Source: an uncultured Acidimicrobiales bacterium (GTDB taxonomy: Bacteria > Actinomycetota > Acidimicrobiia > Acidimicrobiales > SZUA-35). From it: a DNA stretch of 64,000 nt. Shown here one piece after another: positions 18,347 to 27,316 of this stretch; the first letter of the stretch is position 1; every line of letters begins with the position of its first letter. Location of the stretch: contig CALKZY010000014.1 of the NCBI GenBank assembly GCA_938002965.1, positions 124,001 through 188,000 of the forward strand, given 5' to 3'. Position numbers and translations under genes: made by a program. The notes under the pieces were generated by a model. The model was not told where the DNA came from and searched no databases. It was given only the letters and a program-made list of their open reading frames with translations.

Positions 18347-19041
18347 AGCTCGTACCCACCTTCGGTGCAGGCGGATAGGAAGGCGACCAGGACCGCGGGG
18401 TCACCGGTTTTGGCGCCCTCGGTGAGGGAGTCGGCCCACGGGTTCATGCCGTCAACGGCAGAGGCGGCGGCACGTTCTGCTGCGCGAGTCATTCGGTTCT
18501 TGGCTTTGTCGACGTTACCGTCGTCGTATGCGGTGACGGCGACTTCAACGTCGCCGCAGGCCAGGCTGGCAGACTCGTCCAGTTGGCGGAGCTCGCCGGC
18601 TTCGTTGCGCGAACGTCCGTCACGCAGACCGATTCGTTCGCCGGGGGATGGCACGCCGTCCAAAGGCTCGAACTGACCCAGAAGCTCACTTTCAGATTCG
18701 GGTCCGTTGTTGCCGACTCCATTGCCGTTGTTCTCCGGTTGGCCGTTTTCGTTTGCTGCTCCTTGGCCGCCTAAGGCAGCACGGGCTTGGCCAACGGCCT
18801 TCGTTGGCTCGGGCAAGTCGGGGGCTGGTAGGAGATCGTCAGGAACCGGTTCCGGCTCGTCGGGCCCCTGCCCGCGGTCTTCGCCGTTGGCGGCAGCCAG
18901 CTCTGATGGCTGATCGCCGTCAAGCGCCTCCTCGGAGTCCGTGCAGCCCGCGCCGAAGACAATAAGTGCGGCCGCTAGGGCCGCGCTTCGCCAAGGCACG
19001 GGTCGCGTAGGGATAGTGCATCGCCCTGAAGTGGTAACCAT
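18343..19041 (-). CDS. Putative lipoprotein, function unknown
   Basis: About 232 residues from ATG 19041, which has GGAAG at good spacing; a TTG at 19095 would add 18 residues. The N-terminus is a lipoprotein signal ([16 protein letters not shown]) with the lipobox Cys near residue 33. A low-complexity Gly/Asn/Glu/Pro-rich segment follows, then a helical C-terminal domain of about 100 residues with two Cys (ACGDVEVAV and [10 protein letters not shown]). I do not recognise the C-terminal domain. The stop overlaps the start of the secreted propeller gene (18343-18346), so the two products are probably made and act together at the cell surface. Confidence 0.65.
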   Translation of the reverse strand: MVTTSGRCTIPTRPVPWRSAALAAALIVFGAGCTDSEEALDGDQPSELAAANGEDRGQGPDEPEPVPDDLLPAPDLPEPTKAVGQARAALGGQGAANENGQPENNGNGVGNNGPESESELLGQFEPLDGVPSPGERIGLRDGRSRNEAGELRQLDESASLACGDVEVAVTAYDDGNVDKAKNRMTRAAERAAASAVDGMNPWADSLTEGAKTGDPAVLVAFLSACTEGGYEL

Positions 19042-19167
19042 GTCTTCCACTGTTACCAGGGCAAGAGATGGCGGGGAATGGGGCCAACGCGTCAATTGAC
19101 AGCGAGGAGTCTGGGCTTAGCGGCCCACGTTCCCGGTTCTGTGCGGCGATGGGGTGACGATCGGGGG

Positions 19168-20298
19168 CTATCCGACTGAAAGTGCTTGAGTGAGTGCGCT
19201 CAAGAACCGATTGTTTTCGGCTTCTGTTCCGACGGTGACACGAATCCCGTTGCCGGGAAATGGTCGAGTGACCACTCCTTGCTGTTCGAGGCTGAGATGG
19301 GCCTCTGTGGTCTTTTCACCCAAGGGGAGGTAGACGAAGTTGGCTTGAGGGTCAGGGATACTGTGTCCCTGTGTCGTGAGCCCGTCGACAAGCCTTGCCC
19401 GCTCTGACAACAGCGAGTCGATGAACGGTTGGTAGTCGGCTCGGTGTTCGATAACGGACAGGGCGGCGGCCTGGGCTGCGCCGTTGACAGCGAACGCCAG
19501 CAACGTCTTGTCCATCTCGGTGACCACGTCCGGGTGGGCTACGGCATACCCGATGCGTAGACCGGCCAGCCCGAAGGCTTTCGAGAACGTGCGGCTGACA
19601 ATAAGGTTGTCATGTCCGGCCACCAGATCCACAGGGTCGCCTAGGGATTGGTCGGAGAACTCGCGGTAGGCCTCGTCGACCAGGACGATCACGTTGTCGG
19701 GGATCCGGTTGAGGAGGGCTGATATGTCGTCGTTGGAGATGGCGGTGCCGGTGGGATTATTGGGTGTGGCCAGCAGGACCATCTTGGTGTCGTCGGTTAC
19801 TGCATCGGCGACGGCACTCATATCGAAGGCATGGTCGACCAGAGGCGGGTTGACGGGTACGCCTGACATCATCTTGGTGTAGACGGGGTACGCCTCGAAC
19901 GAAAGCCAGGGAAACACGACCTCGTCTCCGGGGTCAACGAACGTCAGACAAAGCTGCTGCAATAATCCTACGGACCCGCAGCCAACGGTTATCCGCTCGT
20001 CGTTGATGTCTAGCCATTTCCCTAAACGTTGGCGCAGTGCGGTTGCTCGATGATCGGCGTAGCGGTTGGCGTCTACAGTCGCCTGCGCGGCTGCCTCGGC
20101 CACAGCCGGAAGCGGAGGATATGGGTTCTCGTTGGACGCAAGCTTGATTGCGTCGTCTATGCCGTGTTCGGCGTTGGCCTGGTCGGCCGACTTGCCCGGT
20201 CGATAGGCGGCGAGAGCGGCTACGGAGGGCCGCACGCCCCTTGCGCTGTTGGTCACTGGCTCCTCAATTCGCAGGCTCGGTTTGCCCCCGCTGGACAC
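19168..20298 (-). CDS. hisC: Histidinol-phosphate/aromatic aminotransferase (HisC-like)
   Basis: A 376-residue fold-type I PLP aminotransferase. Visible motifs are KLASNENPYPP (about 52-62), the NNPTG loop (190s), VDEAYREFS for the PLP-pyridine Asp and Tyr, and SRTFSKAFGLAGLRIGY with Lys240 as the Schiff-base lysine. These match histidinol-phosphate aminotransferases and the closely related phenylalanine aminotransferase (Pat) of actinobacteria. No other his genes are nearby, so the physiological substrate is open. The GTG at 20298 has a GGTGG just upstream. It is divergent from the DUF3499 gene, with 133 nt between starts. Confidence 0.82.
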   Translation of the reverse strand: MSSGGKPSLRIEEPVTNSARGVRPSVAALAAYRPGKSADQANAEHGIDDAIKLASNENPYPPLPAVAEAAAQATVDANRYADHRATALRQRLGKWLDINDERITVGCGSVGLLQQLCLTFVDPGDEVVFPWLSFEAYPVYTKMMSGVPVNPPLVDHAFDMSAVADAVTDDTKMVLLATPNNPTGTAISNDDISALLNRIPDNVIVLVDEAYREFSDQSLGDPVDLVAGHDNLIVSRTFSKAFGLAGLRIGYAVAHPDVVTEMDKTLLAFAVNGAAQAAALSVIEHRADYQPFIDSLLSERARLVDGLTTQGHSIPDPQANFVYLPLGEKTTEAHLSLEQQGVVTRPFPGNGIRVTVGTEAENNRFLSALTQALSVG

Positions 20299-20431
20299 CC
20301 CACCGAGGTGTCGGTCGGTTCATGTGGTCGAAGCCGTCACCGCCGGCACTCACCGTGCTGACGCTGCATGGTTCAACCTGCCCGTTGGTCTAGGCGACCC
20401 CCGGTCTGGGCAATGTGCTACGTTAGTGTAC

Positions 20432-21064
20432 GTGAAGTTTCTTTGTGGCCGTCCCGGCTGTGGGCGAGAATCCACGGCGACGCTACAGATCGACGCCATC
20501 AGCGAGACCGTTTCTCTGGTGGATCCTAAGGTCTCGAGAGACGGGGTCCCTCTCTGCCCCCGTCACGCCGACGCCACGTCCCCTCCTTTGGGCTGGGCCA
20601 TGAATGACCTGCGCAGCACGTCACAGGCCTTGAGTCTTGATGAGACCGTTGATGATGAAGCATCTAAAGATCCGATTTCTGCGACCCCGCCCCGGGTCCG
20701 TCCGCCGGGCGAAGAGTTTGATGATTCTGACAAGTCGACCGCAGCCGGCGGCAAACGTGGTGCCGGATCAGAGCGAGGTCGACAGTCTCGTCTGACTCTG
20801 ATTTCGGGTGAAGAATCTGACTCTCGTTCCAACGGTCCGCGCCACATGTCCCAACGCCAGTCGATTCAGGCCCGCGCCGGTCGCTCTGGCGACGGCGATG
20901 CCATCGAATCCCGACCTTCCCGACGACGCGAGACAGTCGAAGAGGAAGAGCCGACTCAGGAGAGCTTCGCGTTCTCGTTCGACTTTGATGATGAGGACGA
21001 GCCGGAAGCATTGCAGGCATCGACCCCGCTACTGTCGCGGGCCTTTCGCTCCGGATCCCGCTGA
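20432..21064 (+). CDS. DUF3499 family protein
   Basis: About 210 residues from GTG 20432. The first 60 residues are the DUF3499 domain: CGRPGCG at the N-terminus, ATLQIDAISETVSLVDP, then PLCPRHADATSPPLGW. The pattern of two Cys pairs plus His suggests a small zinc-ribbon. The rest is charged and low in complexity (Arg/Ser/Glu/Asp-rich). DUF3499 is found in actinobacteria, and its function is unknown. A longer frame extends upstream to 20249 but overlaps the divergent hisC start region, and the extra residues do not resemble the family. The GTG gives the expected family N-terminus. Confidence 0.75.
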   Translation: MKFLCGRPGCGRESTATLQIDAISETVSLVDPKVSRDGVPLCPRHADATSPPLGWAMNDLRSTSQALSLDETVDDEASKDPISATPPRVRPPGEEFDDSDKSTAAGGKRGAGSERGRQSRLTLISGEESDSRSNGPRHMSQRQSIQARAGRSGDGDAIESRPSRRRETVEEEEPTQESFAFSFDFDDEDEPEALQASTPLLSRAFRSGSR

Positions 21065-21102
21065 CGGCGGCCAGCCGCCATCGGGACCCGTTCGAACTAC
21101 AC

Positions 21103-24042
21103 CTAGGCGTCAGCCTCCTGATAGGCGTCGAGAGGCGGGCACGAGCATGCAATGTTGCGGTCGCCGTAGACGTTGTCGATACGGCCAACCGGGCAGAAGT
21201 ACTTGTCCATCGTCATGCCCGGAAGCGGGAATGCTGCCTGACGCCGCGAATAAGGGCGGTTCCACTCGTCATCCAGTAACTCGTCGAGGGTGTGGGGCGC
21301 GTGGCGCAGAACGCTGTCTTCGACTTCCACGTTGCCTGAGGCCACCTCATCAATCTCGGCCCTGATGGCGATCATGGCATCGCAGAATCGGTCGAGCTCG
21401 ACGAGTGATTCCGACTCGGTCGGCTCGATCATCAGCGTGCCGGCGACCGGGAACGACATGGTGGGCGCATGGAACCCGTAGTCGGCAAGTCGCTTGGCCA
21501 CGTCGTCGTTGGTGACACCGGTGTCATGAGTGATCTGCCGCAGGTCGATGATGCATTCATGGGCGACGAGGCCGTCATCGCCGGTATAGAGCACCGGGAA
21601 GTAGGGATGTAGTTTGCGGGCGATGTAGTTGGCTGACAACACGGCCACCTCGGTGGCCTGGCGCAGGCCGTCGGGGCCCATCATGGCGATATACATCCAT
21701 GAAATAGGAAGGATGCCGGCCGATCCGTACGGTGCAGCTGAAACCGGACCGACGGCATGCGAAGCGTCGTCCAGCTTGTCGGTGTCGCTGCGCCCTGGGG
21801 ACAGCATCGGGTGGCTCGGCAGGAAGGGAGCCAGATGCGAACCGACGGCCACCGGCCCCACGCCGGGTCCTCCACCCCCGTGGGGAATGCAGAAGGTCTT
21901 GTGCAGGTTAAGGTGGCTGACGTCTGAGCCGAACTTGCCGGGCTTGGCCCAACCGAGCAGGGCGTTGAGGTTGGCCCCGTCGGTGTAGACCTGCCCACCA
22001 GCATCGTGAATGATGCCGCAGATTTCTTCAACCGCCGACTCGTACACGCCGTGCGTCGACGGGTAGGTGATCATCAAGGCGGCCACGGTGTCGCCGTGCT
22101 CGGCGACTTTGGCTCGAAGATCATCGAGGTCGACGTTGCCGGCTTCGTCGCAGGCGGTGACCACCACTCGCATGCCGGCCAGGATGGCCGATGCGGCGTT
22201 GGTGCCGTGGGCCGATGACGGGATGAGGCAAATGTCTCGTTGGCTGTCGCCTCTACTCAGATGCCATTGACGGATGGCCAGCAGACCGGCGAACTCGCCT
22301 TGACTCCCGGCATTAGGTTGCAACGACACAGCGTCGTAGCCCGTGACCTCAATTAGCCAGGCTTCCAACTCTTCGATGAGCTTGCGGTAGCCGACGGTCT
22401 GATCATCGGGGGCGAACGGATGAATAGTGGCGAACTCCGGCCAGGTGATCGGCTCCATCTCGGCTGCGGCGTTCAGTTTCATGGTGCAACTTCCCAGCGG
22501 AATCATGGTCCGATCCAGGGCCAGGTCCCGGTCCGACAGCCGCCGCAACCACCGCAGCATTTCATGCTCGCTTCGGTACAGGTGGAAGTTTGGATGGGTC
22601 ATGAACTCGCTGGTTCGAGCCAACGCGACAGGAAGCCGAGAGTCGGCGCCGGTAGCGTCTGTGGTTGCTCCGTCCGACAACTCGTTGCCGGTCAGAATGG
22701 CAACTACCTGATCGACGACATCATCAGTTGTTGTTTCATCGAAGCTAGCCGCCATGCGATCACCGTCGATTAGGCGTAGATTGATGCCCTCCTGGCTGCA
22801 TCGTTTGATCAGCTGGGCGGCCTGCCCTGGGGTTGAGACGGTGACCGTGTCGAAGAAGTCGTCGCCGACCTCGAACCCGGCACTAGACATGGCTGCGGCG
22901 AAGCGGCAGGCAAGCCGGTGGACGTCCAAGGCGATTGTCGTCAAACCTTCCGGTCCGTGCCAGGCGCCATAGGCGGCAGCGACGTTGGCCAACAGGGCCT
23001 GAGCCGTGCATATGTTGGAGGTGGCCTTTTCCCGGCGGATGTGTTGCTCTCGGGTTTGGAGGGTCAGACGGTAGGCGGGACGGCCTTCGTCATCAAGCGA
23101 GACGCCGACGAGACGGCCGGGCAGACTCCGGACATGCTTCTCCGCTGTCGCCATGAACGCGGCGTATGGTCCGCCGAACCCCATAGGCACGCCGAGGCGT
23201 TGAGCAGAGCCGACGACTACATCGGCCCCCATTTCGCCGGGAGGCGTTAGCAGACAGCAGGCCAGCAGGTCGGTGGTGACCGCCACCAGCCCACCACCGT
23301 CGTGGACGGCCTTGATAAGCGGTTCGAGGTCTCGTACCCGACCGGTCGATGCTGGATGGCTGAACAACGCTCCAAAGATAGGCGCTCCGCCAAACACGAT
23401 GCTGGGGTCGGAGTTGTCTTCGGCAGTGCTCGGAGCTTCGGACAGTACTTCCGACAGCGCGTCGCAGTCGCCGATAACAAGTTCAATGCCCAGCGGTTCG
23501 GCCCTGGTTTGCAGCACAGCCAAGGTCTGGGGGTGGCAGTCGGCGTCGACCCAGAATCGAGTGGCCTTCGACTTGCCGACCCGGCGGACCATCGTCATTG
23601 CTTCAGCCGCCGCGGTTGCTTCATCGAGCAGCGATGCGTTGGCAATTTCGCAGCCGACAAGATCGGCCACCATCGTCTGGAAGGTCAGCAGCATTTCGAG
23701 GCGGCCCTGGCTGATCTCAGGCTGATACGGGGTGTAGGACGTATACCAGGCTGGACTCTCGATCATGTTGCGCCTGATCACCGGTGGGGTGATGCAGTTG
23801 TTCCAGCCAGTGCCGATCAATGAAGTGGCCACCACGTTTAGATCGGCCAACTCCTGCAACCTGCTCAGGGCCTCGTGCTCACTCAACGGACCCGGCACAT
23901 CGAGACGCTCAGAGAGCTGAATGGCGTCGGGGACGGCTGCCTTCAACAACTCGGTTGTGCTGTTGTAGCCGATGGCGTCAAGCATCGATTGTTGCTCGGC
24001 GTCGGTTGGGCCGATGTGACGCTGGGCGAAAGGAATGGTCAT
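21103..24042 (-). CDS. gcvP: Glycine dehydrogenase (decarboxylating), P-protein
   Basis: A 979-residue full-length P-protein with the N- and C-terminal halves fused. It starts [17 protein letters not shown], the family's N-terminal signature. The PLP lysine lies at about residue 715 in [16 protein letters not shown]. It decarboxylates glycine and passes the aminomethyl group to the H-protein lipoate. The partner genes gcvT and gcvH are not in the window. A tandem glycine riboswitch lies 160-325 nt upstream, so expression is expected to respond to glycine. Length and motifs are standard and the start agrees with homologs. Confidence 0.97.
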   Translation of the reverse strand: MTIPFAQRHIGPTDAEQQSMLDAIGYNSTTELLKAAVPDAIQLSERLDVPGPLSEHEALSRLQELADLNVVATSLIGTGWNNCITPPVIRRNMIESPAWYTSYTPYQPEISQGRLEMLLTFQTMVADLVGCEIANASLLDEATAAAEAMTMVRRVGKSKATRFWVDADCHPQTLAVLQTRAEPLGIELVIGDCDALSEVLSEAPSTAEDNSDPSIVFGGAPIFGALFSHPASTGRVRDLEPLIKAVHDGGGLVAVTTDLLACCLLTPPGEMGADVVVGSAQRLGVPMGFGGPYAAFMATAEKHVRSLPGRLVGVSLDDEGRPAYRLTLQTREQHIRREKATSNICTAQALLANVAAAYGAWHGPEGLTTIALDVHRLACRFAAAMSSAGFEVGDDFFDTVTVSTPGQAAQLIKRCSQEGINLRLIDGDRMAASFDETTTDDVVDQVVAILTGNELSDGATTDATGADSRLPVALARTSEFMTHPNFHLYRSEHEMLRWLRRLSDRDLALDRTMIPLGSCTMKLNAAAEMEPITWPEFATIHPFAPDDQTVGYRKLIEELEAWLIEVTGYDAVSLQPNAGSQGEFAGLLAIRQWHLSRGDSQRDICLIPSSAHGTNAASAILAGMRVVVTACDEAGNVDLDDLRAKVAEHGDTVAALMITYPSTHGVYESAVEEICGIIHDAGGQVYTDGANLNALLGWAKPGKFGSDVSHLNLHKTFCIPHGGGGPGVGPVAVGSHLAPFLPSHPMLSPGRSDTDKLDDASHAVGPVSAAPYGSAGILPISWMYIAMMGPDGLRQATEVAVLSANYIARKLHPYFPVLYTGDDGLVAHECIIDLRQITHDTGVTNDDVAKRLADYGFHAPTMSFPVAGTLMIEPTESESLVELDRFCDAMIAIRAEIDEVASGNVEVEDSVLRHAPHTLDELLDDEWNRPYSRRQAAFPLPGMTMDKYFCPVGRIDNVYGDRNIACSCPPLDAYQEADA

Positions 24043-24204
24043 AGGTGATTCTCGCTACTTCAGGTTGACGGACTTTGGCGTAATCAAAACTGATCACCGG
24101 TGGAGTTCACGGCGTGCGTTACCCACCGGGCACCGGGACAGCGGGACGCGGGTCGCCACCGGAGGTGGTCCGACGGGCGCGGTCAGCCGTATCGGCTCCT
24201 CCCT

Positions 24205-24366
24205 CTGTCGCTGGTACCTGAGAGATTCGGGACGAGTCCCTTTCCCCTTCGGCGGCCGATCAACTCGGCTCTCTCCAGAGTTCGTCTGGTCGTGCGGTAC
24301 CTGATACCTGAGAGATTCCGAGGTCGTTGCTCCTTCGGTGGACCATAAGGCCGCTCTCCCGCACGG
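24205..24366 (-). promoter_or_regulatory. Tandem glycine riboswitch upstream of gcvP
   Basis: Read on the minus strand, two similar aptamers lie in series. Aptamer 1 spans about 24366-24291, closed by a 7-bp stem (CGTGCGG at 24291-24297 with CCGCACG at 24359-24365). Aptamer 2 spans about 24282-24205. Each contains the conserved AATCTCTCAGGT segment (plus-strand 24306-24317 and 24216-24227). Each also has a CCGAAGG loop element (complement at 24332-24341 and 24246-24255). These are the glycine riboswitch consensus elements. About 160 nt separate aptamer 2 from the gcvP ATG. It presumably activates gcvP in excess glycine. Confidence 0.9.
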
Positions 24367-24484
24367 GACGATTGAATTGTGGGCCGACCGGGCGAACCGA
24401 CGGCCCCTTTGACCGTAGCGGGTTAGGGCGGCAACGTCACAAGCCGGTGAGATTGGGCCCTACGTCAGTGCCGGATGATCGCCG

Positions 24485-25552
24485 TCAGGTCAGCTCAAGC
24501 GCAGCGTTGGCCATCTCCTCGACCTGCACTCGGTAAAGATCGGTGTCCACCGACGAGTCGGCCATGACGCCTTTGAGGTATCGGGCCAGGACGCCTTCGA
24601 CAATGGCAGCCAGGCGCCAGTACTGAAAAGCCTGGTAGTAGCCCTGATTGCTCGTTACGTGGTCGAAGTCGAATCCGGTTCGGTGGCAGTACTCGGCAAC
24701 CACCTTCTCTCGAGACCAGAAACCGCCAGCCTGGGTAGGGAAGGAGGTGGCCCCGCGGACAGCCTCTTCGCCTGGTTCCGCCCAGTTGTTCAAGAGGTAG
24801 CCGATGTCGGCCAGAACGTCACCGAGGGTGCACAGCTCCCAGTCGAGGACGGCGGCAACCGAACCTTTGCCTGGCTCAATCAACATGTTGCCGAAGCGGT
24901 AGTCACCGTGGACAATTCCGGCGTAACGTTGCTCGGGTTTAGCCTCAACCAAACGCCTGTGGGCTTCGGTCATGGCCGGAAGCTCCCGGGTCTTTGATTT
25001 CTCCCACTGGGTGTTCCATCGTTTGAGCTGCCGATCGAGGTAGCCGTCAACCCGGCCGAGCTCGCCGAGACCAATCGATGCGGGATCTGCGGTGTGCAGT
25101 TCGGCTAGTGCGTCCACCAGCGACTCACATGCCGCCGCCCGAACGCCGTGGTCGGGAAGGTCTCGTGTCGCCGTCTCCTCGTCATGCAGCACGACGCCTT
25201 CGATGTAGTCCATTACGTAGAACGGAGCGCCGTTAACCGACTCGTCGTCGCACATGCCCAGGGCAGTCGGGACCGGGACGTTGCTACGGCCCACACCGGA
25301 GATGATCCGATGCTCACGGCTCATGTCATGGGCGGTTGCTAACACCGCTCCCAGGGGTGGGCGTCGCAAAACCATGTCGCGGCGCGCTCGGATATCCCCA
25401 TCAGCTCCGCTAACCCGGTAGGTCAGGTTCGAGTGACCCCCGATGATCAGCTCGAACGTGAACGGTCCACTGGCACCGGGGATATTGTCCTGAAGCCATT
25501 GGCTGACCGGTTCTTCGTCGATGCCGGTCAGCGGTCCTTCGTTCGATTGCAT
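24485..25552 (-). CDS. Phosphotransferase family protein (APH/acyl-CoA-dehydrogenase-associated type)
   Basis: About 355 residues from ATG 25552. Motifs: FELIIGGHSNLTYRV (N-lobe), REHRIISGV, FYVMDYIEGVVL (hinge), then VHGDYRFGNML (catalytic Asp and Asn) and AVLDWELCTLGDVLADIGYL (metal Asp). This is the aminoglycoside phosphotransferase-fold subgroup often found with acyl-CoA dehydrogenases (ACAD10/11 N-terminal-like), which acts on hydroxyacyl substrates. No such dehydrogenase is next to it. An upstream extension to 25741 is open but would overlap the divergent lipoprotein gene. The ATG at 25552 restores the expected N-terminus, so I chose it. The substrate is unproven. Confidence 0.8.
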   Translation of the reverse strand: MQSNEGPLTGIDEEPVSQWLQDNIPGASGPFTFELIIGGHSNLTYRVSGADGDIRARRDMVLRRPPLGAVLATAHDMSREHRIISGVGRSNVPVPTALGMCDDESVNGAPFYVMDYIEGVVLHDEETATRDLPDHGVRAAACESLVDALAELHTADPASIGLGELGRVDGYLDRQLKRWNTQWEKSKTRELPAMTEAHRRLVEAKPEQRYAGIVHGDYRFGNMLIEPGKGSVAAVLDWELCTLGDVLADIGYLLNNWAEPGEEAVRGATSFPTQAGGFWSREKVVAEYCHRTGFDFDHVTSNQGYYQAFQYWRLAAIVEGVLARYLKGVMADSSVDTDLYRVQVEEMANAALELT

Positions 25553-25688
25553 CCGTTCTTTGTAGCCGAACGGAACTAACTGTGGAAAGCCGGACTTTGG
25601 GGGATAGCTGCTGACAACTAGCCTGGAACTCATCGCAGAGCACACTCGTTCGGTTGATTCGCGCCCGACCAAGCCGGTCGTCCGGCCC

Positions 25689-27158
25689 GTGATTGCCATA
25701 GTGGCGGCCTTTGTCGGGTTGCTGATTATCTCGGGCTGCACACAAGTTGGCCCTGACGCCTCATCCGAATCGGATGGGGCGCAGTCCGAGGCGAACTCTG
25801 ACAGTACTGACGATGGCAGTGGAGGTGGTGAGGAGGCGGCCGAAAGCGACGAGCCCTCGTCAGGTCAGACTCCGTCAGACGGTGACCAGGAGTCCACTTC
25901 GCCTGGGGGCCTCAGTAACTCTGACGTTCTTGAACTGCTCGGCGAGTTGCCGGGTCAGCTTGCCATCGGCAACGGGACCGAGCTCATGGTCGGAAGAGCC
26001 GACGGTCAAAGCCTGCTTGCACTCGACGGTGGAGACACGGTAATCGCTTCGCAGCCGACTTGGTCTAACGGAGGAGATCAACTGGTCTGGACCTCAGCCG
26101 GTGCCGATGCACAACTGTCCAAGGTTCAGGTCTTCGACAAAGAAGGTATTCCGGTGGGTGGGCCGGAGGTCAGTGATGCGGCCGGAACGCCCATCTTCTA
26201 CTACCAGTGGAGCTCGGACGACGAAAGCCTTCTGTACCTGCGCAACTCGCCCGCCGGAGCGCAGGTGGAGGCCGGTCGACTTGCTCCTGGCGGCGATGTC
26301 ACTCCGGTGGCGGTTGGAGCCCCGTTCTTCGCCAGCTGGGCCCCGGACGGCCGATCGGTGGCCGTTCACCGCAACAACTTCGATATCGGTGTCTTTGATC
26401 AATTCTCCGACGACGTGCAAATTGACGACCCGGAGGTGACGGCTGCGGTAGCGGAACTCCCCCGAACCCGTGGGGAGTTCACAACCCCGGCGTGGATTGG
26501 GAGTTCCCAGGTTCTTGTTGTTAGCGATGGCGACCTTGTGATCGCTGACGTCGACCTGACTGCAGGATCCATGCAGGTAGCCCGACGAGTGGTGTCCGAT
26601 GTGGAGTCGATCAGGTTTGTGCTCAGCCCAGATCGCTCCAAGGTGGCGTTTCAACAGCCGCCGAGCCAAGGGGCCGACGTGGTGGAGGCCGCCATTCCCG
26701 TCCAATCAGGCGGCCCAACCCTGGCTGTCTTGGACTTTGAAACCGGGCAGACAACGGTGGTGACCGAATCCCCGGCAGTGGCTTGGGAGTGGAGCCCCGA
26801 TGCCAGTCGCCTGGCTTGGCTTGAGGCTGATCGTACTGGCCTGGCTAGATGGCAGTTCTGGTCAACCGATCCGGCAGTTGCAGATAACCTGCCCGGAAAC
26901 GCCGAAGCTCCTTTGCTGAGGCTGAGCCGCAAGTACCTCAGCAGCTACCTGCCTTTCTTCGCTCAATACACCCACAGCGTCACCGGTTGGTCTCCCGATT
27001 CCAAGGCGTTCGCCTCTGCCGGCTCGGCCGACGGAGTCGGCGGTATCTGGATTCACCTGCTCGAAGTTGACGTTCCCGCCGTTGTTGTGGCTGAAGGAGA
27101 CTTCGTCACATGGGGCGGTGGCCCGACCCCACCGGCATCAGGCGCGGCTATCACCTGA
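25689..27158 (+). CDS. Lipoprotein with TolB/WD40-like beta-propeller
   Basis: A 489-residue lipoprotein. The N-terminus from GTG 25689 is a short hydrophobic segment ending GLLIISGC, a lipobox with Cys17. No ATG/GTG/TTG lies further upstream before the stop at 25605, although a few positively charged codons precede the GTG. A Ser/Glu/Asp-rich spacer of about 60 residues follows. A propeller follows with repeated turns such as QPTWSNGGDQLVW, FASWAPDGRSVAV, WEWSPDASRLAWL and TGWSPDSKAFASAG. TolB-like propellers bind proteins or peptides at the envelope. No specific partner is visible. The next gene (sigma/anti-sigma fusion) starts 158 nt downstream on the same strand. Confidence 0.75.
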   Translation: MIAIVAAFVGLLIISGCTQVGPDASSESDGAQSEANSDSTDDGSGGGEEAAESDEPSSGQTPSDGDQESTSPGGLSNSDVLELLGELPGQLAIGNGTELMVGRADGQSLLALDGGDTVIASQPTWSNGGDQLVWTSAGADAQLSKVQVFDKEGIPVGGPEVSDAAGTPIFYYQWSSDDESLLYLRNSPAGAQVEAGRLAPGGDVTPVAVGAPFFASWAPDGRSVAVHRNNFDIGVFDQFSDDVQIDDPEVTAAVAELPRTRGEFTTPAWIGSSQVLVVSDGDLVIADVDLTAGSMQVARRVVSDVESIRFVLSPDRSKVAFQQPPSQGADVVEAAIPVQSGGPTLAVLDFETGQTTVVTESPAVAWEWSPDASRLAWLEADRTGLARWQFWSTDPAVADNLPGNAEAPLLRLSRKYLSSYLPFFAQYTHSVTGWSPDSKAFASAGSADGVGGIWIHLLEVDVPAVVVAEGDFVTWGGGPTPPASGAAIT

Positions 27159-27205
27159 GTGCTGACGGGGCAACTAACCGTCCGCGTCGATCTGATTGTT
27201 GAAGT

Positions 27206-27236
27206 TTGCGACAGATCGCTGAAGATCCGCTAGTCT
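27206..27236 (+). promoter_or_regulatory. Possible promoter of the sigma/anti-sigma fusion gene
   Basis: TTGCGA at 27206-27211 and TAGTCT at 27231-27236 are spaced 19 nt apart, about 80 nt before the ATG at 27317. The -10 match is only partial, so this is tentative. Confidence 0.25.
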
Positions 27237-27316
27237 AAGGCGTTGTACCCCCAAGCAGGGGTGCGCTTCCGCCCTTTCGCCGGGGCATCCGCCGCAACAG
27301 AAAGATCAATCTCACG

